Of a stretch of 60,951 bases of DNA, positions 7,915 to 17,118 are shown one piece after another. Every line of letters begins with the position of its first letter. Position 1 is the stretch's first letter. This stretch comes from Flaviramulus sp. (GTDB lineage: Bacteria; Bacteroidota; Bacteroidia; Flavobacteriales; Flavobacteriaceae). A program made the position numbers and the translations under genes. The DNA lies in NCBI RefSeq assembly GCF_013001275.1, contig NZ_JABDMV010000063.1, positions 1-60,951 on the forward strand, given 5' to 3'. The notes under the pieces are model-generated. The model saw only the letters and a program-made list of their open reading frames with translations, was not told the origin of the DNA and ran no database searches.

Positions 7915-9243
7915 ATGAAAATGAAGGTATTGAAATTTGGAGGAACCTCAGTTGGTTCCGTTGAGAACATGAGCAACGTTAAGAATATAATTAACGATGG
8001 AGAAAAAAAAGTAGTGGTGCTTTCTGCTATGTCCGGTACTACAAACCAATTAGTTGCCATAGCACAGAATATTGCTGAGGGAAAGCCTAATGAAGCTATT
8101 GATAAGATAAATAAACTTCATGAAACTTATTTTACAACCATAGATAGTCTTTTAAATAATGATCAAATAAATAAGCGAGTAAAAGATTTTGTCTCTAGTG
8201 TTTTTAGCTTTTTAGTTGAATGTACATATAAAGATTTCTCAGAATCTTTAGAAAACCATATAGTGGCGCAAGGTGAATTACTGTCAACTTACATGTTTAA
8301 TAGTTTTTTAAACCAAGAAGGTATAAAATCTGCATTGCTACCTGCTTTGAGTTTTATGCGTATTGATGAATACAACGAGCCAGACCTAAATTATATTGAA
8401 AAGAACTTTAAAGAAGTTTTTAATAATGCCATAGATTCTCAAGTTTACATTACACAAGGTTTTATTTGTTTAGATGATTCTAATGAAATATCTAATTTGC
8501 AACGAGGTGGAAGCGATTATACAGCAACAATTATTGGGGCTGCGATAAAAGCTGATGAAGTGCAAATATGGACAGATATTGACGGGATGCATAATAACGA
8601 CCCTAGATATGTTGAAAACACAAAGCCAATTTCAAATTTATCGTTTGATGAAGCGGCGGAGTTAGCTTATTTCGGGGCAAAAATATTGCATCCACAAACT
8701 GTTACACCTGTGCGTACTGATGGCATCCCAGTTAGATTAAAAAATACGATGAACCCAAATGCTTTTGGAACTTTAATTTCAAGTGAAACTACTGAAAAGG
8801 GAATAAAAGCTATAGCAGCAAAAGACAATATTACAGCAATCAAAATTAAGTCTGCACGCATGTTACAAGCGCATGGGTTTTTAAAGAAAGTATTTGAAAT
8901 ATTTGAGACTTATACAACATCAATCGATATGATTACCACTTCGGAGGTAGCTGTGTCTTTAACCATTGATGATGATTCAAATCTTGACAAAATTCTATTT
9001 GAATTAGAAAAAATAGCAACAATTGAGGTCGATAAAAATCAAAGCATTGTATGTTTAGTAGGACACTCGATTGTAAACCATCAAGATACTTTTAAACTAT
9101 TCCAAATTCTTCAAGATGTAAAAATTAGAATGATTTCTTATGGAGGTAGTAACAATAATATTTCTTTATTAATTCATTCAAAAGATAAAGTAAAAACGCT
9201 TTGTAAGCTAAACGATTATTTATTTGAATTAGTCACTCTTTAA
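7915..9243 (+). CDS. lysC: Aspartate kinase, monofunctional
   Basis: 442 residues. It phosphorylates L-aspartate, the entry step to lysine, threonine and methionine. The kinase motif KFGGTSVGS is at 7-15, RGGSDYTA and IWTDIDGMHNNDPR form the substrate and nucleotide sites, and the last 140 residues contain tandem ACT domains for feedback control. No homoserine dehydrogenase domain is fused, unlike the ThrA type found in many relatives. A second in-frame ATG two codons later is an equally possible start. A hairpin terminator follows at 9271-9300. It is divergent from a likely ACT-domain regulator. Confidence 0.92.
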   Translation: MKMKVLKFGGTSVGSVENMSNVKNIINDGEKKVVVLSAMSGTTNQLVAIAQNIAEGKPNEAIDKINKLHETYFTTIDSLLNNDQINKRVKDFVSSVFSFLVECTYKDFSESLENHIVAQGELLSTYMFNSFLNQEGIKSALLPALSFMRIDEYNEPDLNYIEKNFKEVFNNAIDSQVYITQGFICLDDSNEISNLQRGGSDYTATIIGAAIKADEVQIWTDIDGMHNNDPRYVENTKPISNLSFDEAAELAYFGAKILHPQTVTPVRTDGIPVRLKNTMNPNAFGTLISSETTEKGIKAIAAKDNITAIKIKSARMLQAHGFLKKVFEIFETYTTSIDMITTSEVAVSLTIDDDSNLDKILFELEKIATIEVDKNQSIVCLVGHSIVNHQDTFKLFQILQDVKIRMISYGGSNNNISLLIHSKDKVKTLCKLNDYLFELVTL

Positions 9244-9270
9244 AATATAAATTTTGGTATTATTAGCTTG

Positions 9271-9300
9271 AAGGGACTGTTGAAAAATGGTCCCTTTCTT
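9271..9300 (+). terminator. Rho-independent terminator after aspartate kinase
   Basis: A seven-base stem (AAGGGAC with GTCCCTT) and 12-base loop is followed by a T-rich run. It lies between the convergent aspartate kinase and aminopeptidase genes. Confidence 0.65.
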
Positions 9301-10591
9301 ATGAATTCATAAGATCCTCAATTTCATTAGCATCAATAGGAATATTTTGCATTAAATTAAAAGGTTCACCTGTTTTTTGAATCACAACATCATCTTCTAA
9401 ACGAATGCCAAAACCTTCATCAGGAATATAAATTCCAGGTTCAACAGTAAACACCATATTTGCTTGCATGGGTTCTGTTAAAATACCATAATCATGAGTA
9501 TCTAAACCTATATGATGACTTGTGCCATGCATAAAATATTTTTTGTAAGCGGGCCAATCTGGATTTTCATTTTTCACATCGGCCTTATCAAGCAGCCCTA
9601 ATCCTAGCAATTCAGAGGTCATTATTTTACCTACTTCAAAATGGTATGCTTCCCATAATGTTCCTGGGATAAGCATTTTAGTAGCTTCATTTTTAACTCT
9701 ATGTACGGCGTTGTAAACGTCTTTTTGCCTTTTTGTAAATTTTCCTGAAACGGGAATGGTTCTGCTCAAATCACTTGAGTAATTAGCATATTCTGCAGCA
9801 ACATCAAATAAAATTAATTCACCTGCCTTACATTGTTGGTTGTTTTCAACATAATGCAAAACATTAGCATTATTTCCTGAAGCGATAATTGGAGTGTAAG
9901 CAAACCCATTAGAACGATTACGTAAAAATTCATGCATAAATTCGGCTTCAATTTCATATTCCCAAACATTTGGTTTTACAAAACTTAGTATACGTCTAAA
10001 ACCTTTTTCAGTAATTTTACATGCTTGTTGCATCAATTGAATTTCGATGGGGTCTTTTACAGAACGAAGCCTTTGTAAAATAGGGTTGCTTTTGGCAACA
10101 CTATGTGCGGGATATTTTTCTTTCAACCATTTTGTGAAACGATCTTCGCGTGTTTCAGTTTCAACAGATGCTCTGTAGTGTTCGTTGGTATTGATGTATA
10201 CAGTGTCACATTGCGTCATAATTTCAAACATGATTTTCTCCATGTCTTGAAGCCAATAAACTGTTTTAATACCGCTTGTTTTAAAAGCGGCTTCTTTCGT
10301 TAATTTTTCACCTTCCCAAATAGCAATATGTTCATTGGTTTCTTTTAAAAATAATATTTCACGGTGTTTTTCTTTAGGGCAATCTGGAAATAAAACTAAA
10401 ATACTTTCTTCTTGATCAACTCCGCTTAAATAAAAAATATCTCTATGTTGCTCAAAAGGCATGGTGCTGTCTGCGCTTATTGGATAAATGTCGTTGGAGT
10501 TAAAAACAGCTAAACTATTAGGCTTCATTTTAGCTGAAAAATTTTTACGATTTTTTATAAAGAGTTTATTGTCAATGGGTAAGTATTTCAT
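9299..10591 (-). CDS. pepP: Aminopeptidase P (Xaa-Pro aminopeptidase)
   Basis: 430 residues, normal for the M24B family, which removes the N-terminal residue before proline. The N-terminal creatinase-like domain covers about 1-175. The C-terminal pita-bread domain has all five metal ligands at expected spacing: Asp263, Asp274 (11 residues apart), His359 in the HGTSHHIGLDTHD motif, Glu384 (VEPGIYIP) and Glu399 (RLEDD). No signal peptide, so cytoplasmic. Monocistronic and convergent with the aspartate kinase gene. Confidence 0.93.
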   Translation of the reverse strand: MKYLPIDNKLFIKNRKNFSAKMKPNSLAVFNSNDIYPISADSTMPFEQHRDIFYLSGVDQEESILVLFPDCPKEKHREILFLKETNEHIAIWEGEKLTKEAAFKTSGIKTVYWLQDMEKIMFEIMTQCDTVYINTNEHYRASVETETREDRFTKWLKEKYPAHSVAKSNPILQRLRSVKDPIEIQLMQQACKITEKGFRRILSFVKPNVWEYEIEAEFMHEFLRNRSNGFAYTPIIASGNNANVLHYVENNQQCKAGELILFDVAAEYANYSSDLSRTIPVSGKFTKRQKDVYNAVHRVKNEATKMLIPGTLWEAYHFEVGKIMTSELLGLGLLDKADVKNENPDWPAYKKYFMHGTSHHIGLDTHDYGILTEPMQANMVFTVEPGIYIPDEGFGIRLEDDVVIQKTGEPFNLMQNIPIDANEIEDLMNS

Positions 10592-10654
10592 ATTTATATC
10601 ATCTTAAGATTCATAAATGTAGCAAAACTAAATAAATCTTGGTTGATAATTTCT

Positions 10655-10662
10655 TATATTTG
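10655..10662 (+). promoter_or_regulatory. Putative -7 element (TATATTTG)
   Basis: A perfect match to TAnnTTTG, 41 bases before the metalloprotease ATG. A TTG lies upstream but at shorter than usual spacing, so only the -7 box is claimed. Confidence 0.5.
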
Positions 10663-10703
10663 ATACTCCCTCGACTATTATTAACTTTAAAAATCAATAA
10701 AAG

Positions 10704-12515
10704 ATGAAAAAACATATCTTAAAGAAGATGATAGTTGGCTTGTTTTTATCTACGCTATTTTCACAAATTAATTACGCGCAAATATTATTAAAAGAAATCC
10801 CGTTAAAGCAACAAGTTGAAAATTCATCGCTTATAATTGAGGGGAAAGTAATATCAAAAAAGTCGTTTAAGAATTCTAGTAATGGATTAATTTATACAAC
10901 AAATACTGTTGAAGTATATAAAGTTTTTAAAGGAGAGGCAGTCGCAATTTTAGAAGTAATTACGGCTGGGGGAACTATTGGTTTATCGGCTCAAATTGTT
11001 ACACCTAGTCTTAAGCTCTATAATAATGATATTGGGATTTTTATGTTAAATGAAAGTGATATAAAATTAAAAAGCCATAACAATTCTTATCGAAATCAAT
11101 TTTTACCTTATGGCTCATTGCAAGGGTTTTATAAATATAATTTAAAAAATGATTTGGCAGTAAATCCGTTTAAAATAAAGAAGGGAATTGCATTTAGTTT
11201 TTACAATGAAATAAAATCTTATACAAAAACTCAATATATTGAAATGAATAACTTTGATGTATTAAGCATACAATCTGATTTTAGAAAAGCTAATTCCCAA
11301 CCACCATCATCAATAACTTTTACTCCTAGCACGGTATCAGCTGGCACAAAAACGGAGCTTATTATTGATGGTTCTGGATTTGGAGGAACACAAGGCACAG
11401 TTAGTTTTAGCAATGCAGATGATGGCGGAGCAACTTTTGTAGACGCCTTAGACACTCAAGTAATATCCTGGAATGATGCTCAAATAAAGGTTGAAGTTCC
11501 GTCTGAAGCAGGAACCGGTCAAATTCAAGTTACGGATAGTGGGAGTGCATCGGCTACGTCTGCAGCATCATTAACTGTTTCATATTCAGAAATAAATGTC
11601 ACCTCTGATGCAGTTTCATCGGGTGTTTTTGTCGCCTACAAAACACAACACGTGGATGATAATAGTTCTGGAGGTTACACATGGCAAATGTTTACTGATT
11701 TTGATTCCAATACTTTGGCCAAAGATGCTTTTGTAAGTGCCTTTAATACTTGGGTTTGTGAATCAAAAATTAACTGGGTATTTGGATCAACTACAGCTAC
11801 GGATGTAACTGCAAATGATGGAATTAATATAGTAAGATTTGATAATGGGTCTGAATTGCCAAATGGGGTTCTTGGAACATGTTATTATTATATAAGTGGT
11901 TGTCTTGCAGGTGGAGGAACTACTGCCAACTGGTTCGTTGAAGAATTGGATATAGTTTTTGACGATGCTACATCTTGGTATTATGGTGCTGGGTTACCTG
12001 CAATATCGGAATACGATTTTGAAAGTGTGGCTTTACATGAGTTAGGGCATGGTCATCAGTTAGGGCATACGATTGATACATCTTTTGATGGTGATAATTT
12101 AGATGATGTTATGCATTATGCCATTTCTAATAGTGAACAACAAAGAGTTTTAACTACTAATAATATAACGGCCGCCAATAATGTACAAGCAAGAAGTTCT
12201 AGTTTATCGGTTTGTAGCCAAGCTTCAATGACAGATGCATCATGCCCGTTAAGCGTTGCTGAGGAAGAATTGAAAATGGCGATTACTATTTTCCCAAACC
12301 CTGCAAAGGGACAATTTTATATAAAGAATGAATCTTTCATTAATTTAGAAAAGGTTGTTGTATATGATTTAAGTGGTAGGTTAATTTCTAAGCAAGATAT
12401 TTCTAATAACTCAATTAAAAATACCATTAATTTATATAATGTTTCCAAAGGGTTATATTTTGTAAATATCTATTCTGATATTGCCCATATTACCAAAAAA
12501 ATAGTGATCGAATAA
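10704..12515 (+). CDS. Secreted matrixin-like zinc metalloprotease with IPT/TIG domain and T9SS sorting tail
   Basis: 603 residues. A signal peptide (about residues 1-26) is followed by a region of unknown fold to about 195, an IPT/TIG immunoglobulin-like domain (about 199-293, starting PPSSITFTPSTVSAGTKTELII), and a catalytic domain with the metzincin motif HELGHGHQLGH starting at His445, giving HExxHxxxxxH. The last 75 residues carry a Por-type T9SS sorting domain (ITIFPNPAKGQFYI, VYDLSGRLI, KGLYFVNI, TKKIVIE). So it should be exported by the Sec system and then by T9SS, and either attached to the surface or released. Substrate unknown. Cysteines around the catalytic domain suggest disulfides. 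A strong terminator follows. Confidence 0.9.
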   Translation: MKKHILKKMIVGLFLSTLFSQINYAQILLKEIPLKQQVENSSLIIEGKVISKKSFKNSSNGLIYTTNTVEVYKVFKGEAVAILEVITAGGTIGLSAQIVTPSLKLYNNDIGIFMLNESDIKLKSHNNSYRNQFLPYGSLQGFYKYNLKNDLAVNPFKIKKGIAFSFYNEIKSYTKTQYIEMNNFDVLSIQSDFRKANSQPPSSITFTPSTVSAGTKTELIIDGSGFGGTQGTVSFSNADDGGATFVDALDTQVISWNDAQIKVEVPSEAGTGQIQVTDSGSASATSAASLTVSYSEINVTSDAVSSGVFVAYKTQHVDDNSSGGYTWQMFTDFDSNTLAKDAFVSAFNTWVCESKINWVFGSTTATDVTANDGINIVRFDNGSELPNGVLGTCYYYISGCLAGGGTTANWFVEELDIVFDDATSWYYGAGLPAISEYDFESVALHELGHGHQLGHTIDTSFDGDNLDDVMHYAISNSEQQRVLTTNNITAANNVQARSSSLSVCSQASMTDASCPLSVAEEELKMAITIFPNPAKGQFYIKNESFINLEKVVVYDLSGRLISKQDISNNSIKNTINLYNVSKGLYFVNIYSDIAHITKKIVIE

Positions 12516-12535
12516 AAATTTTTCAAGCGTAATTT

Positions 12536-12567
12536 AAAAAGGCACTAAAATTTTTTAGTGCCTTTTT
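12536..12567 (+). terminator. Strong intrinsic terminator
   Basis: A long stem of AAAAAGGCACTAAAA paired with its near-perfect complement ends in TTTTT. It separates the metalloprotease gene from sdhC and could act in both directions. Confidence 0.85.
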
Positions 12568-12621
12568 AGATTTTAATTAAAATAATTATAAATAGCAAAA
12601 ATATGACTATTGTTATTTGTC

Positions 12622-12629
12622 TATATTTG
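12622..12629 (+). promoter_or_regulatory. Putative -7 element (TATATTTG) of sdhCAB
   Basis: A perfect TAnnTTTG octamer 44 bases before the sdhC ATG. No -33 TTTG at the normal distance, though TTG triplets lie close upstream. Confidence 0.5.
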
Positions 12630-12673
12630 TGTCCTAGAGTACATTTGTTAAAATTTAAACTAACTTCAAAATA

Positions 12674-13360
12674 ATGAGCGGATTTTTTAAATCTTCGATT
12701 GGAAGAAAGATAGCCATGGCGCTTTCTGCATTCTTCCTCATGTTTTTTTTACTTCAACATTTTGCAATTAATATTTTATCGGTTTTTAGCCCAGACCTTT
12801 TTAACGAAGTGTCACATTTTATGGGTACAAACCCGTTAGTTCAATTTGCTTTACAACCGGTTTTAATTTTTGGTGTTGTTTTTCATTTTGTTATGGGATT
12901 TGTATTAGAGATAAAAAATCGAAACGCAAGACAAATTTCTTATGCTAAAAATAACGGGTCTGCAAATTCTACTTGGATGAGTAGAAACATGATTTGGAGT
13001 GGCGTTGCCATTTTAGCATTCATCATTTTACATTTTATTGATTTCTGGTTTCCAGAAATAAACACAAAATTTATAAAAGGTGATTGGTCAGGTTTACACG
13101 AAGGTGTTGAGGGCTACCGCTATTTTGAAGAATTACAACATAAATTTCACAGCCATATAAGAACAATTGCTTATGTAATAGCATTTGTGTTTTTAATGCT
13201 CCATTTATTACATGGCTTTACATCCGCATTCCAATCAATGGGAGCAACTGCAGGGCGTAAAAAAACATTACAAAATATTGGTAAAGCATACTCGATAATA
13301 ATTCCATTAGGATTTATTTTTATTGCGCTTTATCATCACCTTAAATACGTATTAGGATAG
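12674..13360 (+). CDS. sdhC: Succinate dehydrogenase cytochrome b558 subunit
   Basis: 228 residues with five predicted transmembrane helices, as in single-subunit di-heme anchors of the succinate:menaquinone reductase type (Bacillus and Wolinella style). Several histidines lie in or near helices ([44 protein letters not shown]) and are likely heme ligands. It anchors SdhA and SdhB to the inner membrane and passes electrons to menaquinone. It is the first gene of sdhCAB, with two bases before sdhA. Confidence 0.93.
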   Translation: MSGFFKSSIGRKIAMALSAFFLMFFLLQHFAINILSVFSPDLFNEVSHFMGTNPLVQFALQPVLIFGVVFHFVMGFVLEIKNRNARQISYAKNNGSANSTWMSRNMIWSGVAILAFIILHFIDFWFPEINTKFIKGDWSGLHEGVEGYRYFEELQHKFHSHIRTIAYVIAFVFLMLHLLHGFTSAFQSMGATAGRKKTLQNIGKAYSIIIPLGFIFIALYHHLKYVLG

Positions 13361-13362
13361 AT

Positions 13363-15363
13363 ATGGCAACATTAGATTCAAAAGTACCAAAGGGTCCAAT
13401 TAAAGATAAATGGACAGATTATAAAAATCATATAGACTTAGTAAATCCAGCTAACAAACGTAATATTGACATTATTATAGTCGGTACAGGGTTAGCAGGA
13501 GGTTCTGCAGCAGCTACTTTAGCAGAATTAGGATATAATGTAAAAGCGTTTTGCTTTCAGGATTCTCCACGTCGTGCGCACTCGATTGCCGCTCAAGGAG
13601 GCATTAATGCAGCAAAAAACTATCAAGGTGATGGAGATTCTACATATAGATTGTTTTATGATACAGTAAAAGGAGGTGATTATCGTTCTCGAGAATCTAA
13701 CGTTCATCGTTTAGCCGAAGTATCAACCAACATTATAGACCAGTGTGTAGCTCAAGGCGTACCTTTTGCACGAGATTATGGTGGATTGTTAGATAACCGT
13801 TCATTTGGTGGCGTATTAGTATCCAGAACATTTTATGCCAAAGGACAAACCGGTCAGCAATTATTATTAGGTGCGTATTCTGCCATGAATCGTCAAATAG
13901 GTCGAGGTAAAATTAAAATGTACAGCCGCCACGAAATGCTTGACGTTGTCATTGTTGATGGTAAAGCGAGAGGAATAATTGCTCGTAATTTAGTTACAGG
14001 AGAGATTGAACGTCATTCAGCGCATGCAGTAGTTTTAGGAACCGGAGGTTATGGTAATGCATTTTATTTATCAACTTATGCTATGGGAAGCAACGTAACT
14101 GCTGCTTGGAAAGCACATAAACGTGGTGCTTTTTTCGCAAATCCATGTTATACACAAATCCATCCAACATGTATTCCTGTTTCGGGAGACCATCAATCTA
14201 AATTAACGTTGATGTCAGAATCTTTAAGAAACGATGGTCGTATTTGGGTGCCCAAAAATATGGACGATGTATTCGCAATAAGAGAAGGTAAATTAAAACC
14301 AACACAAATTGCCGAAGAAAACCGTGATTATTATTTAGAGCGTCGTTACCCAGCCTTCGGTAATTTAGTACCTAGAGACGTAGCTTCAAGAGCGGCAAAA
14401 GAACGTTGTGATGCAGGATATGGTGTGAATAAAACCGGTGAGGCAGTGTATCTAGATTTTGCAGCGGCTATAGAGCGTTACGGAAAAGAACAAGCACATG
14501 TCAAAGGACTAGATGAAAATGATAAAGCAGTTATAGATAAATTAGGTAAAGAAATTGTAAAAGCTAAATATGGAAACTTATTCCAGATGTACGAAAAAAT
14601 CGTAGATCAGAACCCATATGAAACTCCTATGATGATTTATCCGGCAGTTCATTACACAATGGGAGGTATTTGGGTAGATTATAATTTAATGACTACCGTA
14701 CCTGGATTATATGCTATAGGAGAAGCTAACTTCTCAGATCATGGAGCTAACAGATTAGGAGCTTCTGCATTAATGCAAGGATTGGCTGATGGTTATTTTG
14801 TATTGCCATATACGATTGGAGATTATCTAGCAGCTGATATTCGTACAGGATCAATTTCAACTGAAACAAAAGAATTTGACGAAGCTGAAAAAGAAGTAAA
14901 AACAAATATTGACAAGTTAGTCAATAACAATGGTACACATTCAGTAGATTATTTCCATAAAAAATTAGGAAAAATTATGTGGAATAAATGCGGAATGGCA
15001 AGAAATGAAAAAGATTTAAAATCTGCTATAACTGAAATTGCTGAATTAAGAGCAGAGTTTTGGAAAGATGTTAAAGTACCTGGAAGTGCTGATGAATATA
15101 ATGAAGAGCTTGCAAAAGCAGGGCGTGTTGCAGATTTTCTGGAATTAGGAGAGTTGTTTGCTAAAGATGCATTACAGAGAGAAGAATCTGCGGGTGGACA
15201 CTTTAGAGAAGAATATCAAACACCTGAAGGTGAAGCCATGCGTAGAAAAGAGTTTCAATATGTTTCCGCATGGGAATATAAAGGAGAGCCAAAAGATGCT
15301 GTTTTACATAAGGAAGAATTAGTATACGAGAATATTGAAGTAAAAGAAAGAAGTTATAAATAA
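13363..15363 (+). CDS. sdhA: Succinate dehydrogenase flavoprotein subunit
   Basis: 666 residues. It oxidises succinate to fumarate using covalently bound FAD. The dinucleotide-binding motif [11 protein letters not shown] is at 41-51, the FAD-attaching His is probably His73 in [10 protein letters not shown], and the active-site region includes HPTCIP and the C-terminal half motif [11 protein letters not shown]. Length and motifs match the subfamily paired with five-helix anchors. Second gene of the operon, with ten bases before sdhB. Confidence 0.96.
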   Translation: MATLDSKVPKGPIKDKWTDYKNHIDLVNPANKRNIDIIIVGTGLAGGSAAATLAELGYNVKAFCFQDSPRRAHSIAAQGGINAAKNYQGDGDSTYRLFYDTVKGGDYRSRESNVHRLAEVSTNIIDQCVAQGVPFARDYGGLLDNRSFGGVLVSRTFYAKGQTGQQLLLGAYSAMNRQIGRGKIKMYSRHEMLDVVIVDGKARGIIARNLVTGEIERHSAHAVVLGTGGYGNAFYLSTYAMGSNVTAAWKAHKRGAFFANPCYTQIHPTCIPVSGDHQSKLTLMSESLRNDGRIWVPKNMDDVFAIREGKLKPTQIAEENRDYYLERRYPAFGNLVPRDVASRAAKERCDAGYGVNKTGEAVYLDFAAAIERYGKEQAHVKGLDENDKAVIDKLGKEIVKAKYGNLFQMYEKIVDQNPYETPMMIYPAVHYTMGGIWVDYNLMTTVPGLYAIGEANFSDHGANRLGASALMQGLADGYFVLPYTIGDYLAADIRTGSISTETKEFDEAEKEVKTNIDKLVNNNGTHSVDYFHKKLGKIMWNKCGMARNEKDLKSAITEIAELRAEFWKDVKVPGSADEYNEELAKAGRVADFLELGELFAKDALQREESAGGHFREEYQTPEGEAMRRKEFQYVSAWEYKGEPKDAVLHKEELVYENIEVKERSYK

Positions 15364-15373
15364 CAAACAGGTT

Positions 15374-16114
15374 ATGAAATTAACATTAAAAATATGGCGT
15401 CAAAAAAGCGCTGAATCCAAAGGGAAAATTGTAGATTATAAGCTGGATGATGTATCGCCAGATATGTCTTTTCTAGAAATGCTTGATGTTTTAAATCAAG
15501 ATTTAATAAATAAAAATGAGGAGCCTGTAGCTTTCGATCATGACTGCCGTGAGGGAATATGTGGTATGTGTTCAATGTTTATAAATGGTCGTTCACATGG
15601 CCCAGATAGAGCAATAACGGTTTGTCAATTGCACATGAGAAGTTTTAGTGACGGTGACACTATTTATATAGAACCTTGGCGCGCAAAGGCATTTCCTGTA
15701 ATTAAAGATTTAATTGTAGACAGAAGTGCTTTTGATAGAATACAACAGGCAGGTGGATTTATTTCAGTAAACACCTCTGGAAACACACAAGATGCTAACG
15801 CTATTCCGATTTCAAAACATGCTGCTGATGAAGCAATGGATGCTGCAACTTGTATTGGTTGTGGAGCCTGTGTAGCAAGCTGTAAGAACTCTTCAGCAAT
15901 GCTATTTGTGGGCGCAAAAGTATCACAATATGCTTTGTTACCACAAGGCCAAGTTGAAGCAGCAGATCGTGTTAAAAATATGGTAGCACAAATGGATCTA
16001 GAAGGATTTGGTAACTGTACAAATACAGGCGCATGTGAAGTGGAATGTCCTAAAGGAATTTCACTAGAGAATATAGCACGAATGAATAGAGAACTTATAA
16101 AGGCTAATTTGTAA
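15374..16114 (+). CDS. sdhB: Succinate dehydrogenase iron-sulfur subunit
   Basis: 246 residues. Three cluster sites are intact: [2Fe-2S] at Cys58, 63, 66 and 84; [4Fe-4S] at Cys160, 163, 166 with Cys225 or nearby ([11 protein letters not shown]); and [3Fe-4S] using Cys170, 215 and 221 ([16 protein letters not shown]). It carries electrons from SdhA to the heme anchor. Last gene of sdhCAB, followed by a clear terminator. Confidence 0.96.
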   Translation: MKLTLKIWRQKSAESKGKIVDYKLDDVSPDMSFLEMLDVLNQDLINKNEEPVAFDHDCREGICGMCSMFINGRSHGPDRAITVCQLHMRSFSDGDTIYIEPWRAKAFPVIKDLIVDRSAFDRIQQAGGFISVNTSGNTQDANAIPISKHAADEAMDAATCIGCGACVASCKNSSAMLFVGAKVSQYALLPQGQVEAADRVKNMVAQMDLEGFGNCTNTGACEVECPKGISLENIARMNRELIKANL

Positions 16115-16143
16115 CAAAATATTCTTATAATAGCGTTAAGTTT

Positions 16144-16172
16144 AAAACCCCGAGTAAATACTTGGGGTTTTT
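16144..16172 (+). terminator. Intrinsic terminator of sdhCAB
   Basis: A stem AAAACCCCGAGTA with a near-complement ending in GGGGTTTTTG, about 30 bases after the sdhB stop. Confidence 0.85.
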
Positions 16173-16200
16173 GTTTAAATTTAGCCTTTAAACATTACGA

Positions 16201-17118
16201 ATGAATAAAATTTTAGCCCGTTTAATTGTTTTTTTCGTCCTTATTGCACAAAATGGTAATGCACAAAATACATATGAAAATGATAGCCTGTTTAGTGAAT
16301 CTAATATATTAAAACATCTTAAATCATTATCATCTGATACTTTTGAAGGGAGAAGAACGGGTACTGATGGAGCCATAAAAGCTAAAAAGTATATAATAAA
16401 TCAATTTCACTCTTTAAATGTTGTTCCACTCATAAAAGATTACGAACAGCCTTTTTCATTTATAAATAGAAGAAAATATTACAAAGGTATCAATGTTTTA
16501 GGTCTAATTAAAGGTTCAAAATTACCAGAAAAATACATTGTTATAAGTGCGCATTACGACCACGAAGGAATAAAGTACGGTAAAATATATAATGGAGCAG
16601 ATGATAACGCTTCTGGCGTAAGTGCATTATTTGCTTTTGCCGAATATTTTAAAAACAACCCACCAAATTACTCTGTGATATTGGCAGCTTTTGACGCCGA
16701 AGAATTACAAATTAAGGGCTCCAAATATTTTATGGATAATACTATAGTTAATCTAAAAGATATTGTGGTTAACTTAAATATGGATATGATTAGCAGAAGT
16801 GTTAAAAATGAATTATTTGTTGTTGGAACGAAAAAAAATATGCGGTTAAAACATATTATAAGTGAAGTTGAGAATACATATAAAATAATACTTAAAACGG
16901 GACACGATGGTTATGATGGCTTAGATAACTGGACTTATTCATCAGATCATATAAATTTCTATAAAAAAGATATTCCTTTTTTATATTTTGGTGTTGAAGA
17001 CCATAAGGACTATCATGAGCCAACTGATGATTATGAAAACATTCAGCCTGAGTTTTATATTGACGCTGTTAAAACGATTATTTCAGTATTTGAAAAAATA
17101 GATAATTCTAAATTTTAA
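16201..17118 (+). CDS. Secreted M28-family metallopeptidase
   Basis: 305 residues with a signal peptide of about 21 residues ending NGNAQ. The fold is the zinc aminopeptidase/M28 type: His118 and Asp120 (SAHYDH), Asp134 (GADDNASG, bridging ligand), Glu167/168 (DAEE, catalytic base and ligand), Asp195 (NMDMIS), and a C-terminal histidine in the DYHEPTDDYENI motif. Likely a periplasmic or surface aminopeptidase that trims peptides. It overlaps the convergent outer-membrane protein gene by four bases. Confidence 0.88.
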   Translation: MNKILARLIVFFVLIAQNGNAQNTYENDSLFSESNILKHLKSLSSDTFEGRRTGTDGAIKAKKYIINQFHSLNVVPLIKDYEQPFSFINRRKYYKGINVLGLIKGSKLPEKYIVISAHYDHEGIKYGKIYNGADDNASGVSALFAFAEYFKNNPPNYSVILAAFDAEELQIKGSKYFMDNTIVNLKDIVVNLNMDMISRSVKNELFVVGTKKNMRLKHIISEVENTYKIILKTGHDGYDGLDNWTYSSDHINFYKKDIPFLYFGVEDHKDYHEPTDDYENIQPEFYIDAVKTIISVFEKIDNSKF

